Assembly (NCBI GenBank): GCA_030147635.1
Contig: JASBUZ010000025.1
Coordinates: 1 to 64,000, forward strand
Direction of reading: 5' to 3'
Length of the DNA stretch: 64,000 nt
Source of the DNA: Gammaproteobacteria bacterium
GTDB taxonomy: Bacteria; Pseudomonadota; Gammaproteobacteria; Legionellales; Legionellaceae
Part shown: piece by piece, positions 1 through 7,612 of the stretch
How the letters are laid out: each line of letters begins with the position of its first letter
Numbering within the stretch: position 1 is the first letter of the stretch
Made by a program: the position numbers and the translations under genes
Notes under the pieces: model-generated
The model's database searches: none
Told to the model about the DNA's origin: nothing
Seen by the model: the letters and a program-made list of their open reading frames with translations, nothing else

Positions 1-26
1 TGGCGGGTCTTTATTTTTTAATTAAT

Positions 27-44
27 AAAAAAAAAACCCCCCCC
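27..44. repeat. Adjacent homopolymer runs A10-C8 downstream of rpoH
   Basis: Ten A followed directly by eight C on the plus strand, just past the rpoH stop. On the rpoH transcript this reads as G8 then U10. The U run could act as the tail of a terminator, but no matching stem arm was found in the bases available. Runs like this are also prone to sequencing length errors. Confidence 0.6.
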
Positions 45-55
45 TGACTCCAGTA

Positions 56-922
56 TTAATGGCTATCGAAATACTCGCGTATTTTCTTCATCGCGTTTTT
101 TTCAAGCTGACGCACACGCTCAGCTGAAATATCGTATTTCTCAGCAAGCGCATGCAAGGTCAGGCCCCTATCATCATGTAACCAACGTTGCTTTAAAATA
201 TCTTGACTACGCGCATCAAGTCGCTCCATCGCAAGGTATAACCGCTCGCCATCATGCAACTCTCCCGCTTCTTGCTCAATAATGTGAGCAGGATCAGCTT
301 TTGCATCTCCTAAATATCCAGCCGGTGCAAATTGTTGTGTAGAAGCTGTTTCGCCATCTGAGTCGTAACCATCCCAAGATGCATCCATCGCATTCAGACG
401 CATCTCCATCACTTGGACATCTTTCGGGGTGACCCCTAAGTCCTCAGCAATCGCATTAATTTCTTCGGCACTACTCCAGCCCAAGCGCTTTCTCATTTGA
501 CGTAAATTAAAAAATAACTTTCTTTGCGCTTTAGTAGTTGCAATTTTGACAATACGCCAGTTCTTCAAAATAAATTCGTGAATCTCTGATTTTATCCAGT
601 GAACTGCAAACGAAACCAATCGAACGCCCTGACTTGGATCAAAGCGTTTCACAGCCTTCATGAGACCTACATTACCTTCTTGGATTAAATCATTGAGTGG
701 CAAGCCATAGCCCAGATAGCCACGCGCTACACGAACCACATAACGCAAGTGTGCAAGCACAAGTTGGCGCGCACCTTCCAAGTCTCCTTCATCATGAAAA
801 CGTCGCGCACAATCTTGCTCCTCCTCGAGAGTTAATAAAGGAATTTGATTGGCTTGATGAATATATGCATCAAGGCTTCCAATAGGAAGTTGCGTAGTCG
901 CTAGTTGCATGGACAAGTTCAT
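56..922 (-). CDS. rpoH: RNA polymerase sigma-32 (heat shock) factor RpoH
   Basis: Alternative sigma factor that directs RNA polymerase to heat-shock promoters. Region 2 is clear around residues 75-120 (DLIQEGNVGLMKAVKRFD, then the region 2.4 helix). The RpoH box QRKLFFNLR follows at about 133-141, and region 4.2 with its helix-turn-helix (SAERVRQLEKNAMKKI) lies near the C-terminus. At about 288 aa it has the usual family length. A strong GGAGG at 932-936 sits 9 nt before the ATG at 922. Two upstream in-frame ATGs (929-931 and 926-928) are too close to that Shine-Dalgarno, so 922 is preferred. It lies downstream of ftsYEX, the common gammaproteobacterial order, but has its own probable promoter inside the ftsX 3' end. 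Identification is near certain. Confidence 0.97.
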   Translation of the reverse strand: MNLSMQLATTQLPIGSLDAYIHQANQIPLLTLEEEQDCARRFHDEGDLEGARQLVLAHLRYVVRVARGYLGYGLPLNDLIQEGNVGLMKAVKRFDPSQGVRLVSFAVHWIKSEIHEFILKNWRIVKIATTKAQRKLFFNLRQMRKRLGWSSAEEINAIAEDLGVTPKDVQVMEMRLNAMDASWDGYDSDGETASTQQFAPAGYLGDAKADPAHIIEQEAGELHDGERLYLAMERLDARSQDILKQRWLHDDRGLTLHALAEKYDISAERVRQLEKNAMKKIREYFDSH

Positions 923-972
923 AGGCATCATCCTCCGATGAATAAAATATGCAAAGCTACATTTTGTGGCAG

Positions 973-1002
973 ATTATAACATATCTCAGTGGCAAGGCTC
1001 AA
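973..1002 (-). promoter_or_regulatory. Probable sigma-70 promoter of rpoH
   Basis: Read on the minus strand, TTGAGC (plus 997-1002) and a perfect TATAAT (plus 973-978) are separated by 18 bp, about 50 bp upstream of the rpoH start. The element overlaps the last codons of ftsX, so rpoH can be transcribed apart from the cell-division genes. It is a motif match only; the start site is not known. Confidence 0.5.
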
Positions 1003-1915
1003 TATGAGCAAGTTGATGCTTCAACGAAAGATAAGCACCCAGCCACCCAAGCACTAACCCGAATAAAACACACCATGACAAGTCGTGCACAGATACCCCA
1101 ATGGCTAACGGAACGCCAAAACCTGGCGCCACCATTTCTCGTAGTGCATGCCCCAAACTGAACAAAATTAAATGTACCCCTAAAAATGCACCCAGTGCAC
1201 CGGAAGCACCAAGGCATGCACCCGTGTATAAAAAAGGACGTAAAATAAACGAGTCCGTCGCACCGATAAGCTTCAGTACTTGAATTTCATCGTGATGCTC
1301 TACTGCTGCTAGACGTAGTAAGTTCCGAATGATAAAAACAACCATCAAACTAAACAGCGCCCCTAAAAACCAGGTTAAATGCGTCAAAAAATCAAGCATA
1401 GCATGCAAGCGCCCAACCCAATCACGATTCAGCTTGGCTTGTTCAACATGCGAGTACTTTTTGAGGACTTGAAATAAGGCCTCCATTTTCTCGGATGTGT
1501 CTATTGTGCGAGCAGGCATCACTTCAATCATTGCAGGCAGAGGATTCTCAGGTAAATAACGCCGAACATCTTCCATCCCTTCCTGCTTCTCAAGCTCAGT
1601 AAGACTCGCATCCGCACTGATAAAAGTTGCTGAATCCACACCTGTTGTTGCCTGAATGCGCCCCATTAAATCTGACTCATCTGCAGGTTTAAAAGAACTA
1701 TCTAGGTACAAAGCAATTTCTTTGCCTTGTCGCCAGTCATTCATCACGGGTTTTAGTTGTGCCATCAGAAGCCAAAATAGGAGCGGAAGAATTAAAGTCA
1801 CAGAGATAACTAACACGGTAACAGTTGTTGTCCAAGGCGCACGCTTAAAAGCTTTAAAGCTGTGCTTCATCGCTTGCAGATGTCGCCGTGAAAATCGGTG
1901 CCCACGCCTTAACAC
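986..1915 (-). CDS. ftsX: Cell division ABC transporter permease-like protein FtsX
   Basis: Integral inner-membrane partner of the FtsE ATPase; FtsEX couples the divisome to peptidoglycan hydrolase activation. The 309-aa sequence has a first membrane segment around residues 27-52 (a TVTVLVISVTLILPLLFWLL-like run). A periplasmic domain follows, then three further hydrophobic segments in the C-terminal FtsX/MacB-type domain. The start is GTG at 1913-1915, preceded after 7 nt by a strong GGAGG (CCTCC at 1923-1927 on the plus strand). It overlaps the ftsE stop by 7 bp, which indicates translational coupling in ftsY-ftsE-ftsX. Confidence 0.95.
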   Translation of the reverse strand: MLRRGHRFSRRHLQAMKHSFKAFKRAPWTTTVTVLVISVTLILPLLFWLLMAQLKPVMNDWRQGKEIALYLDSSFKPADESDLMGRIQATTGVDSATFISADASLTELEKQEGMEDVRRYLPENPLPAMIEVMPARTIDTSEKMEALFQVLKKYSHVEQAKLNRDWVGRLHAMLDFLTHLTWFLGALFSLMVVFIIRNLLRLAAVEHHDEIQVLKLIGATDSFILRPFLYTGACLGASGALGAFLGVHLILFSLGHALREMVAPGFGVPLAIGVSVHDLSWCVLFGLVLGWLGAYLSLKHQLAHIEPCH

Positions 1916-2559
1916 AACTTACCCTCCTTAAGCCATAAGATACGATGCCTCATGTGCGCAATTAATGACAACTCATGCGTTGCAATCAAAACCCCAACAC
2001 CCGCCTGATTAAACTGCTCAAAAAGCCCCAAAATATCCAGCGATAAACTTGGGTCTAAGTTTCCTGTCGGCTCATCCGCAAGCAGCCAATCAGGTTTGTG
2101 CACAATAGCACGAGCAAGCCCCACCCGTTGCTGCTCACCTCCGGACAAATGCACGGGCAACACTTTTTCTTTCGAAAGCAAGCCTACCTTATCCAGCGCA
2201 CCTTGCACGCGCTTAATCATTTGAGGTCTAGAAATACCTTCAATATGCAAGGGTAATGCGACATTCTCAAAAACCGTTCTATCGAACAAAAGATGCGGAG
2301 ACTGAAAGGTAATACCAAAACGCGCACGGTGTGCGGCTATGTCATTTTTCTTAAATGCACGCAGTGATTTGCCATGCACGAGAATATCGCCGGAAGAAGG
2401 GCGCTCAAGTAGAGCGGCAAGTTTCAGTAAAGTACTCTTTCCTGCCCCTGACGCACCTGTTAAAAAAGCCATTTCCCCTTGCTCTAAGGAGAAATTGACA
2501 TGACTTAATGCCTGGTGTCCACCTGGATAACGTTTACTAACTTGCTTGAACTGGATCAT
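1909..2559 (-). CDS. ftsE: Cell division ATP-binding protein FtsE
   Basis: ABC-type ATPase of the FtsEX complex, cytoplasmic face of the inner membrane at the septum. Walker A (GASGAGKST), the signature LSGGEQQR and Walker B (WLLADEPTGNLD) are all present in a 216-aa protein of normal length. The frame is open further upstream, but the family start MIQFKQVSKRYPGG matches the ATG at 2557-2559. The upstream extension would only re-read the end of ftsY. The gene overlaps the ftsY 3' end by 23 bp and ftsX by 7 bp, so the three form one operon. Confidence 0.96.
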   Translation of the reverse strand: MIQFKQVSKRYPGGHQALSHVNFSLEQGEMAFLTGASGAGKSTLLKLAALLERPSSGDILVHGKSLRAFKKNDIAAHRARFGITFQSPHLLFDRTVFENVALPLHIEGISRPQMIKRVQGALDKVGLLSKEKVLPVHLSGGEQQRVGLARAIVHKPDWLLADEPTGNLDPSLSLDILGLFEQFNQAGVGVLIATHELSLIAHMRHRILWLKEGKLC

Positions 2560-3508
2560 TTTCAAAAATGGCCTGAACAAATTGTTGTGGGTCAAACGCC
2601 CGTAAATCATCCATCCCTTCTCCAAGTCCGACATAGCGAAAAGGGAGCCCCAATTCATCTGCTATCGCAAATAAAATACCACCTTTAGCTGTACCATCTA
2701 ACTTCGTGATTGTGACCCCAGTCACACCAACTGCTTCATGAAATTGTCGTGCTTGATTTAATGCATTCTGACCAATACTCGCATCCAATACAAGCATCAC
2801 TTCATGTGGCGCTTCGGCATCTATCTTTTGCAAGACACGCTTCACTTTTTTAAGCTCATCCATCAGATTGCCTTGCGTATGCAGCCGGCCTGCTGTATCA
2901 GCAATTAAAATATCAATCCCTCGTGCTTTGGCCGCTTGGAAAGCATCAAACACAACTGACGCGCTGTCAGCGCCTGTGTGCTGTGCAACGACTGGAATCT
3001 GACTTCGCTCTCCCCATGCTTGGAGTTGTTCAACAGCTGCGGCTCTAAAGGTATCGCCCGCAGCAAGCATGACTTTTTTACCCATTCCTTGATAAAGCTT
3101 CGCGAGCTTTCCCATGGTTGTCGTTTTACCGGCACCGTTTACACCGACCATAAGCATCACAAATGGCTTATGATTAGACGTATTCAGTGTAAACGGTGAG
3201 GCATGTTCTGCTAAAAGCCTACCCATCAGCTCTTCGAGCGTACTAAAGACCGCCTCTCCATCTGCCAATTGCTTACGCTCCAAGCGCTCTGTTAATTGTG
3301 CGAGTATTTTCTGCGTCGTCTTAATGCCTAAATCAGACGTAATTAAAAGGGACTCGAGTTCTTCGAGTAACTCCGCATCGACTTCTTTTTTGCCCAGTAG
3401 CAAGCGCCCAAGCTTATTGCCAAGCCCTTCTTGAAGCCGTGACCAAACGCCTTTTTTTTCTGACGCTGGACTTTCTGCTTGTGTCTGATTTTTTTTAAAC
3501 CACTTCAT
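2537..3508 (-). CDS. ftsY: Signal recognition particle receptor FtsY
   Basis: SRP receptor GTPase that docks ribosome-nascent chain complexes to the Sec translocon. The 323-aa protein carries the NG domain: helical N domain from about 20 to 100, G1 motif GVNGAGKTTT near residue 122, the GDTFRAAA insertion-box region, DTAGRL, and TKLDGTAKGG. The N-terminal acidic A domain of the E. coli protein is nearly absent, leaving a short basic/polar leader (MKWFKKNQTQ), as in many compact FtsY proteins. It is first of ftsY-ftsE-ftsX and divergent from the M16 peptidase gene 57 bp away. Confidence 0.96.
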   Translation of the reverse strand: MKWFKKNQTQAESPASEKKGVWSRLQEGLGNKLGRLLLGKKEVDAELLEELESLLITSDLGIKTTQKILAQLTERLERKQLADGEAVFSTLEELMGRLLAEHASPFTLNTSNHKPFVMLMVGVNGAGKTTTMGKLAKLYQGMGKKVMLAAGDTFRAAAVEQLQAWGERSQIPVVAQHTGADSASVVFDAFQAAKARGIDILIADTAGRLHTQGNLMDELKKVKRVLQKIDAEAPHEVMLVLDASIGQNALNQARQFHEAVGVTGVTITKLDGTAKGGILFAIADELGLPFRYVGLGEGMDDLRAFDPQQFVQAIFENDPVQAS

Positions 3509-3565
3509 TTGCTATACAAATCCTGTTAAATATGAAATTCTATCATTTTTTTCTTGGGGTAAACC

Positions 3566-4891
3566 ATGCGTAGCACGCTTCTCTTGCTCTTAACACTCAT
3601 ATCCGGCCTTACTTTTGCCAAAGTTCAGTCTTTCCAACTCGATAATGGTCTCAAGCTCTTAGTCAAAGAAGATCATCGTGCTCCCGTTGCTGTTGCCATG
3701 GTTTGGTATAAAGTGGGCTCCTCAGATGAGCCTGGCGGGCTAACCGGCATTTCACACGCCCTAGAACACCTGATGTTCAAAGGGACCCCTACTTATCCCT
3801 TAGGCGTCTTTTCAAAAACCATTGCAGGCATTGGCGGGCAAGAAAACGCCTTTACCAGCACCGATTATACCGCCTACTTTGAAAAAATAGCGGCAGAACA
3901 CTTGCCCACAAGCTTAGCGCTAGAGGCTGATCGCATGCAACACCTCTTGCTAGATGAAGCTGAATTTACAAAAGAAATGAAGGTGATTCAAGAAGAGCGC
4001 CGCCTACGCACAGACGACAACCCGCAAGCTTTAACCCTTGAGCGTTTCTTGGCTGCAGCACACTTAAGCGCGCCTTATCATCACCCCGTCATTGGCTGGA
4101 TGGATGATATTAAAAATTTAACCGTCTCTGACGTACGTCGTTGGTACCAGCAATTCTATGCCCCCAATAATGCAACAGTTGTGGTGGTCGGCGATATCGA
4201 CGCCAAAGCAGTACTTGCTCTCGTCAAGAAACAATTTGGCACACTCAAATCGCAACCGCCGGTGGAGCGCAAGCAACAAACCGAGCCCCCAGAGCTTGGC
4301 AAGAAAATGCTGAAGGTCAAAGCGCCTGCCAATATTCCTATCTTGTTACAAGGTTATACCGTGCCAAGCCTAAACACCGCAGCTGGCGAGTATGCCAACG
4401 ACCCCTATGTCCTTGAGATCATCGCAGCATTGCTCGATGCGGGCGACAACGGCCGCTTTACAGAGCGTCTCATTCGCGGCAAAGAAAAAGCCAGCAGCAT
4501 TGGCGTTGAATATAACCTATATACTCGCTACCAAACACAGTTCATTATCTTTGGTGCGCCAACGGCGACTAACACATTAGATGAACTCAGCGAACATATT
4601 ACCAATGAACTCAATCAACTCAAAGAAAAACCTGTGTCAGAAACTGAGCTCAAGCGTGTTAAAACTCAGCTGATTGCACAGAAAATCTTTGAAAGAGACT
4701 CTGTCTTCGGCCAAGCGATGGAGCTCGGCTTACTAGAAACAGTTGGTTTAGGCTGGCAAACCACAGAGTCTTATGAAGACCGCATCCGTGCTGTTACGGC
4801 AGACCAAGTCCAAGCCGTTGCCAAACGCTACTTCGATGATGACCGTATGACTGAAGCACACCTCTTACCTGAAGCAGGAGCCACCTCATGA
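3566..4891 (+). CDS. Periplasmic M16 family zinc metallopeptidase (active subunit)
   Basis: Pitrilysin/insulinase-type peptidase, expected in the periplasm. An N-terminal signal peptide is visible (hydrophobic residues 4-18, cleavage near TFA-K). The inverted zinc motif HxxEH is intact as HALEH at residues 64-68. The downstream acidic ligand helix (about residues 130-145, EFTKEMKVIQEERR) is also present. The length of 441 aa fits the half-size bacterial M16B subunit, which works as a heterodimer with an inactive partner. That partner is encoded next, with the genes sharing ATGA. A GGGG-type Shine-Dalgarno precedes the start. Substrates are not known. Confidence 0.92.
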   Translation: MRSTLLLLLTLISGLTFAKVQSFQLDNGLKLLVKEDHRAPVAVAMVWYKVGSSDEPGGLTGISHALEHLMFKGTPTYPLGVFSKTIAGIGGQENAFTSTDYTAYFEKIAAEHLPTSLALEADRMQHLLLDEAEFTKEMKVIQEERRLRTDDNPQALTLERFLAAAHLSAPYHHPVIGWMDDIKNLTVSDVRRWYQQFYAPNNATVVVVGDIDAKAVLALVKKQFGTLKSQPPVERKQQTEPPELGKKMLKVKAPANIPILLQGYTVPSLNTAAGEYANDPYVLEIIAALLDAGDNGRFTERLIRGKEKASSIGVEYNLYTRYQTQFIIFGAPTATNTLDELSEHITNELNQLKEKPVSETELKRVKTQLIAQKIFERDSVFGQAMELGLLETVGLGWQTTESYEDRIRAVTADQVQAVAKRYFDDDRMTEAHLLPEAGATS

Positions 4892-6186
4892 AATACTTGC
4901 TTATCTTGTTTAGCCTTTGTTTGACCAGTCTCAATACGTGTGCAGATAAGCTGCCCATTGAACGCTGGCAAACCACGCAGGGTATACCTGTTGTGTTTTA
5001 TCCTGCTATGGATATTCCCATGCTTAACATCAGTCTTGCCTTCAAAGCAGGCACTGCTTACGACGGGCAGCAGTTTGGTTTAAGCACGCTCACCACACGG
5101 CTCTTGAATCAGGGGAATGACGGTTTGGACGCCAATGCTATTGCCAATCAGCTGGCTGAAACTGGTGCGCAGTTCTCCAATGAAAACAACCGTGACATGG
5201 TGGTGCTAAATTTAAAAACGCTCACAGAAAAAGATGCCTTAACACAAGCTACCGACTTGTTTACTCGCATCGTTAAGCAGCCTGACTTTCCTGAAAAAGC
5301 CTTCAATCGAGAGAAAAACCAGCAAAAGATGGCCATCAAGCATGCACTAGAATCTCCGGATGAAGTCGCTAATCAAACTTTTTTCCGTGCCCTCTACCAA
5401 GCACACCCCTACGCACATCCCGTTAACGGCGACCTGAAAACACTGGAGGCCATTACCCTGCAAGATATTCGACACTTCCACCAAACCTTTTTTGTCAGCC
5501 AAAATGCAACCCTGATTCTCGTGGGCGCACTCAGTACCCAAGAAGCTCGAGCCTTGGCTGAAAAAATCACGACTCCCATTCCCAAAGGCAAAAAAGCACC
5601 AAACTTACCTGATGCACGCCCGCTTGCTGACGCCATGGATGTCAATGTGCCATTTCCATCATCACAAACCGTATTGCGTCTAGGTCAATTAGGCATTAAC
5701 CATCACAACCCTTTGTACTTTCCCCTCATGGTCGGGAACTATACGCTCGGAGGTGGCGCTCTGGTTTCTCGGCTTGCCAACGAGTTGCGTGAGAAAAGGG
5801 GCTTAACCTATGGTGTACACAGTCAATTTATGCCCATGCCTGAACAAGGCCCTTTTGTCATTGGGTTTTCCACCAAAACTGCACAAGCAAGTGATGCCGA
5901 AAGCTTAACCCGTGACACACTTAAGCAATTCATACAAAAAGGACCGAGTGACGCTGAGCTAAAAGCTGCAAAACAATACCTCGTGGGTAGCTTCCCACTC
6001 TCAATTGCAAGCAACCAAAGCATGGCCTCAATCCTCCTCAAAATGGCTTTTTACGGCCTGCCCGATGATTACTTAGAGACTTATACTGCAAACATCAATG
6101 CCGTAAGCAGTAAACAAATTCAGTCGGCTTTTCAAAAAAGCATCCAGCCAGAGCGCCTACTACAAGTGATGGTTGGTAAGGTATGA
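4888..6186 (+). CDS. Periplasmic M16 family peptidase-like protein, inactive partner subunit
   Basis: Second subunit of the M16 pair. It has a signal peptide (about residues 1-19) and the M16 fold, but the zinc motif is missing: the matching segment reads TLTTRLLNQG instead of HxxEH. The C-terminal arginine/tyrosine motif that helps bind substrate in such partners is retained as ELREKRGLTYGV. Overlap of start and stop codons with the active subunit supports coupled synthesis of a heterodimer. The stop also overlaps the rsmD start by 4 bp, so three or more genes are likely one transcript. Confidence 0.9.
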   Translation: MKYLLILFSLCLTSLNTCADKLPIERWQTTQGIPVVFYPAMDIPMLNISLAFKAGTAYDGQQFGLSTLTTRLLNQGNDGLDANAIANQLAETGAQFSNENNRDMVVLNLKTLTEKDALTQATDLFTRIVKQPDFPEKAFNREKNQQKMAIKHALESPDEVANQTFFRALYQAHPYAHPVNGDLKTLEAITLQDIRHFHQTFFVSQNATLILVGALSTQEARALAEKITTPIPKGKKAPNLPDARPLADAMDVNVPFPSSQTVLRLGQLGINHHNPLYFPLMVGNYTLGGGALVSRLANELREKRGLTYGVHSQFMPMPEQGPFVIGFSTKTAQASDAESLTRDTLKQFIQKGPSDAELKAAKQYLVGSFPLSIASNQSMASILLKMAFYGLPDDYLETYTANINAVSSKQIQSAFQKSIQPERLLQVMVGKV

Positions 6187-6737
6187 AGCAGCTCATTCGC
6201 ATCATTGGCGGGCGCCACCGGGGAAAAAAACTACAGTTCCCAAGCGAGTCCAGCTTAAGGCCGACCGCCAGCCGGATTAGAGAAACACTCTTCAATTGGC
6301 TCATGCATGATATTCATGGCGCGCGCTGCTTAGATGCATTTGCAGGCAGTGGAGCACTCGGCTTTGAGGCATGGTCTCGCGGGGCAGTACACGTCACTTT
6401 CATTGAACAGTCACACCAAGCACTGCTCAATATAAAAAAACAAGCACACGCTTTTGATAAAACAACCCTTCAGGCGATTGAGGACAGTGCGCTCCGTTAC
6501 TTAAATCGAGCAGATAGTATATTTGATGTTATTTTTCTTGACCCACCATTTGATAAACCTGATCTTTTAGCAAAAAGCATCCAAATAATTGAACAAAGTT
6601 CGGTCCTCATGCCCAGTGGACTAATGTACACCGAGTCTGCGCACCCAGTAGAACTAAACCCAATACACTGGGACACCTTAAAAGCGAAAAAAACGGGGCT
6701 GGTCTATTATGCCCTACACCAAAAACGAGAGGCCTAA
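6183..6737 (+). CDS. rsmD: 16S rRNA (guanine966-N2)-methyltransferase RsmD
   Basis: Methylates G966 of 16S rRNA in the 30S subunit using S-adenosylmethionine. The N-terminal signature IRIIGGRHRGKKL, the SAM-binding loop DAFAGSGALGFEAWSRGA (about residues 50-67) and the catalytic (D/N)PPF motif FLDPPFD near residue 117 are all visible in 184 aa, the normal length. The start overlaps the preceding peptidase stop (ATGA). In many gammaproteobacteria rsmD lies near ftsY, as it does here on the other side of the M16 pair. Confidence 0.95.
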   Translation: MKQLIRIIGGRHRGKKLQFPSESSLRPTASRIRETLFNWLMHDIHGARCLDAFAGSGALGFEAWSRGAVHVTFIEQSHQALLNIKKQAHAFDKTTLQAIEDSALRYLNRADSIFDVIFLDPPFDKPDLLAKSIQIIEQSSVLMPSGLMYTESAHPVELNPIHWDTLKAKKTGLVYYALHQKREA

Positions 6738-6739
6738 CT

Positions 6740-7612
6740 ATGCGATTTAATTTGATAGGGCCTGGTCGGGTTGGGCTTGCCCTAGCTCATGCCTTAATAC
6801 ACCGTGCACAATATACCCTTTGCGGCCTCTATCACCCGAAACTCGCCTCTGCACAGAAAACTGTTGACACGCTTAGCACCGGCACCCCCATTAATAAACT
6901 AAAAGATTTACCTGAAGCTGATATCACCTTTATCACCGCTAAAGACGGTGATCTTGAGACCTTAGTACAACAGCTTGCAGGCACAGCTCATTTAAAACAA
7001 GGTAGCCTTGTGGCGCATATGAGTGGCATTCTGGGCTCGAACATTTTAACCCCCCTTAAATCGCAAGGTGTGCAGATTGGCAGTTTGCATCCCCTAAAAG
7101 CCTTTTGCCAAAAAGACACCCCAGAAGAAAATGCCTTCGATGACATTGACTGTGCCGTTGAAGGAGACAAAACAGCAGTCACTGCACTCACAACACTCGG
7201 GAAAAGTCTAGGTGCTCATGTATTTACGATTTACCCCGAGCACAAAACGACCTATCACGCAGCAGCCATCATGGCATCCAACTATTTAGTCACCCTTGCC
7301 TCAGTGGCAACAGAACTCTTTAACGCCTCGGGCATTGAGAAAAAAAAAGCACATACCCTCTGCACACATCTCATGCAAACCAGTCTCAATAATTTAAAAA
7401 AAACCGATAGCGCTAAGTGTGCCCTCACGGGCCCCCTCATGCGCGGAGATATCGCGACTATTGAAAAACACTTGAGTGCCCTCCAGTCAGAAACGATTAA
7501 AACGCTGTACCAAACAGCAGGCCTTGCCACCTTATCACTTGTAGATTTAGAATCAGAGTGTCTAAAAAAAATTAAAGAGTTTTTTAAGTATGTCCCTCCT
7601 GTCCCTGAATAA
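6740..7612 (+). CDS. Rossmann-fold protein with DUF2520 domain, putative NADP-dependent dehydrogenase
   Basis: The N-terminal dinucleotide-binding loop IGPGRVGLALA (residues 5-15) opens a Rossmann domain. It is followed by an all-helical C-terminal DUF2520 half (about 150-280, starting near HAAAIMASNYLVTLA). The architecture resembles 6-phosphogluconate/ketopantoate-type dehydrogenases, and the biochemical role of this family is not settled. It is 290 aa, starts 2 bp after rsmD and its 3' end overlaps uup by 23 bp, so it belongs to this operon. Confidence 0.85.
   Translation: MRFNLIGPGRVGLALAHALIHRAQYTLCGLYHPKLASAQKTVDTLSTGTPINKLKDLPEADITFITAKDGDLETLVQQLAGTAHLKQGSLVAHMSGILGSNILTPLKSQGVQIGSLHPLKAFCQKDTPEENAFDDIDCAVEGDKTAVTALTTLGKSLGAHVFTIYPEHKTTYHAAAIMASNYLVTLASVATELFNASGIEKKKAHTLCTHLMQTSLNNLKKTDSAKCALTGPLMRGDIATIEKHLSALQSETIKTLYQTAGLATLSLVDLESECLKKIKEFFKYVPPVPE

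Noticed and set aside
949-1161. Plus-strand frame antisense to ftsX
   Set aside because: Lies almost wholly over a solid gene, without ribosome site or recognisable protein features.
3566-3640. Possible lipoprotein signal on the M16 peptidase
   Set aside because: No cysteine at the cleavage site; an ordinary signal peptide explains it.
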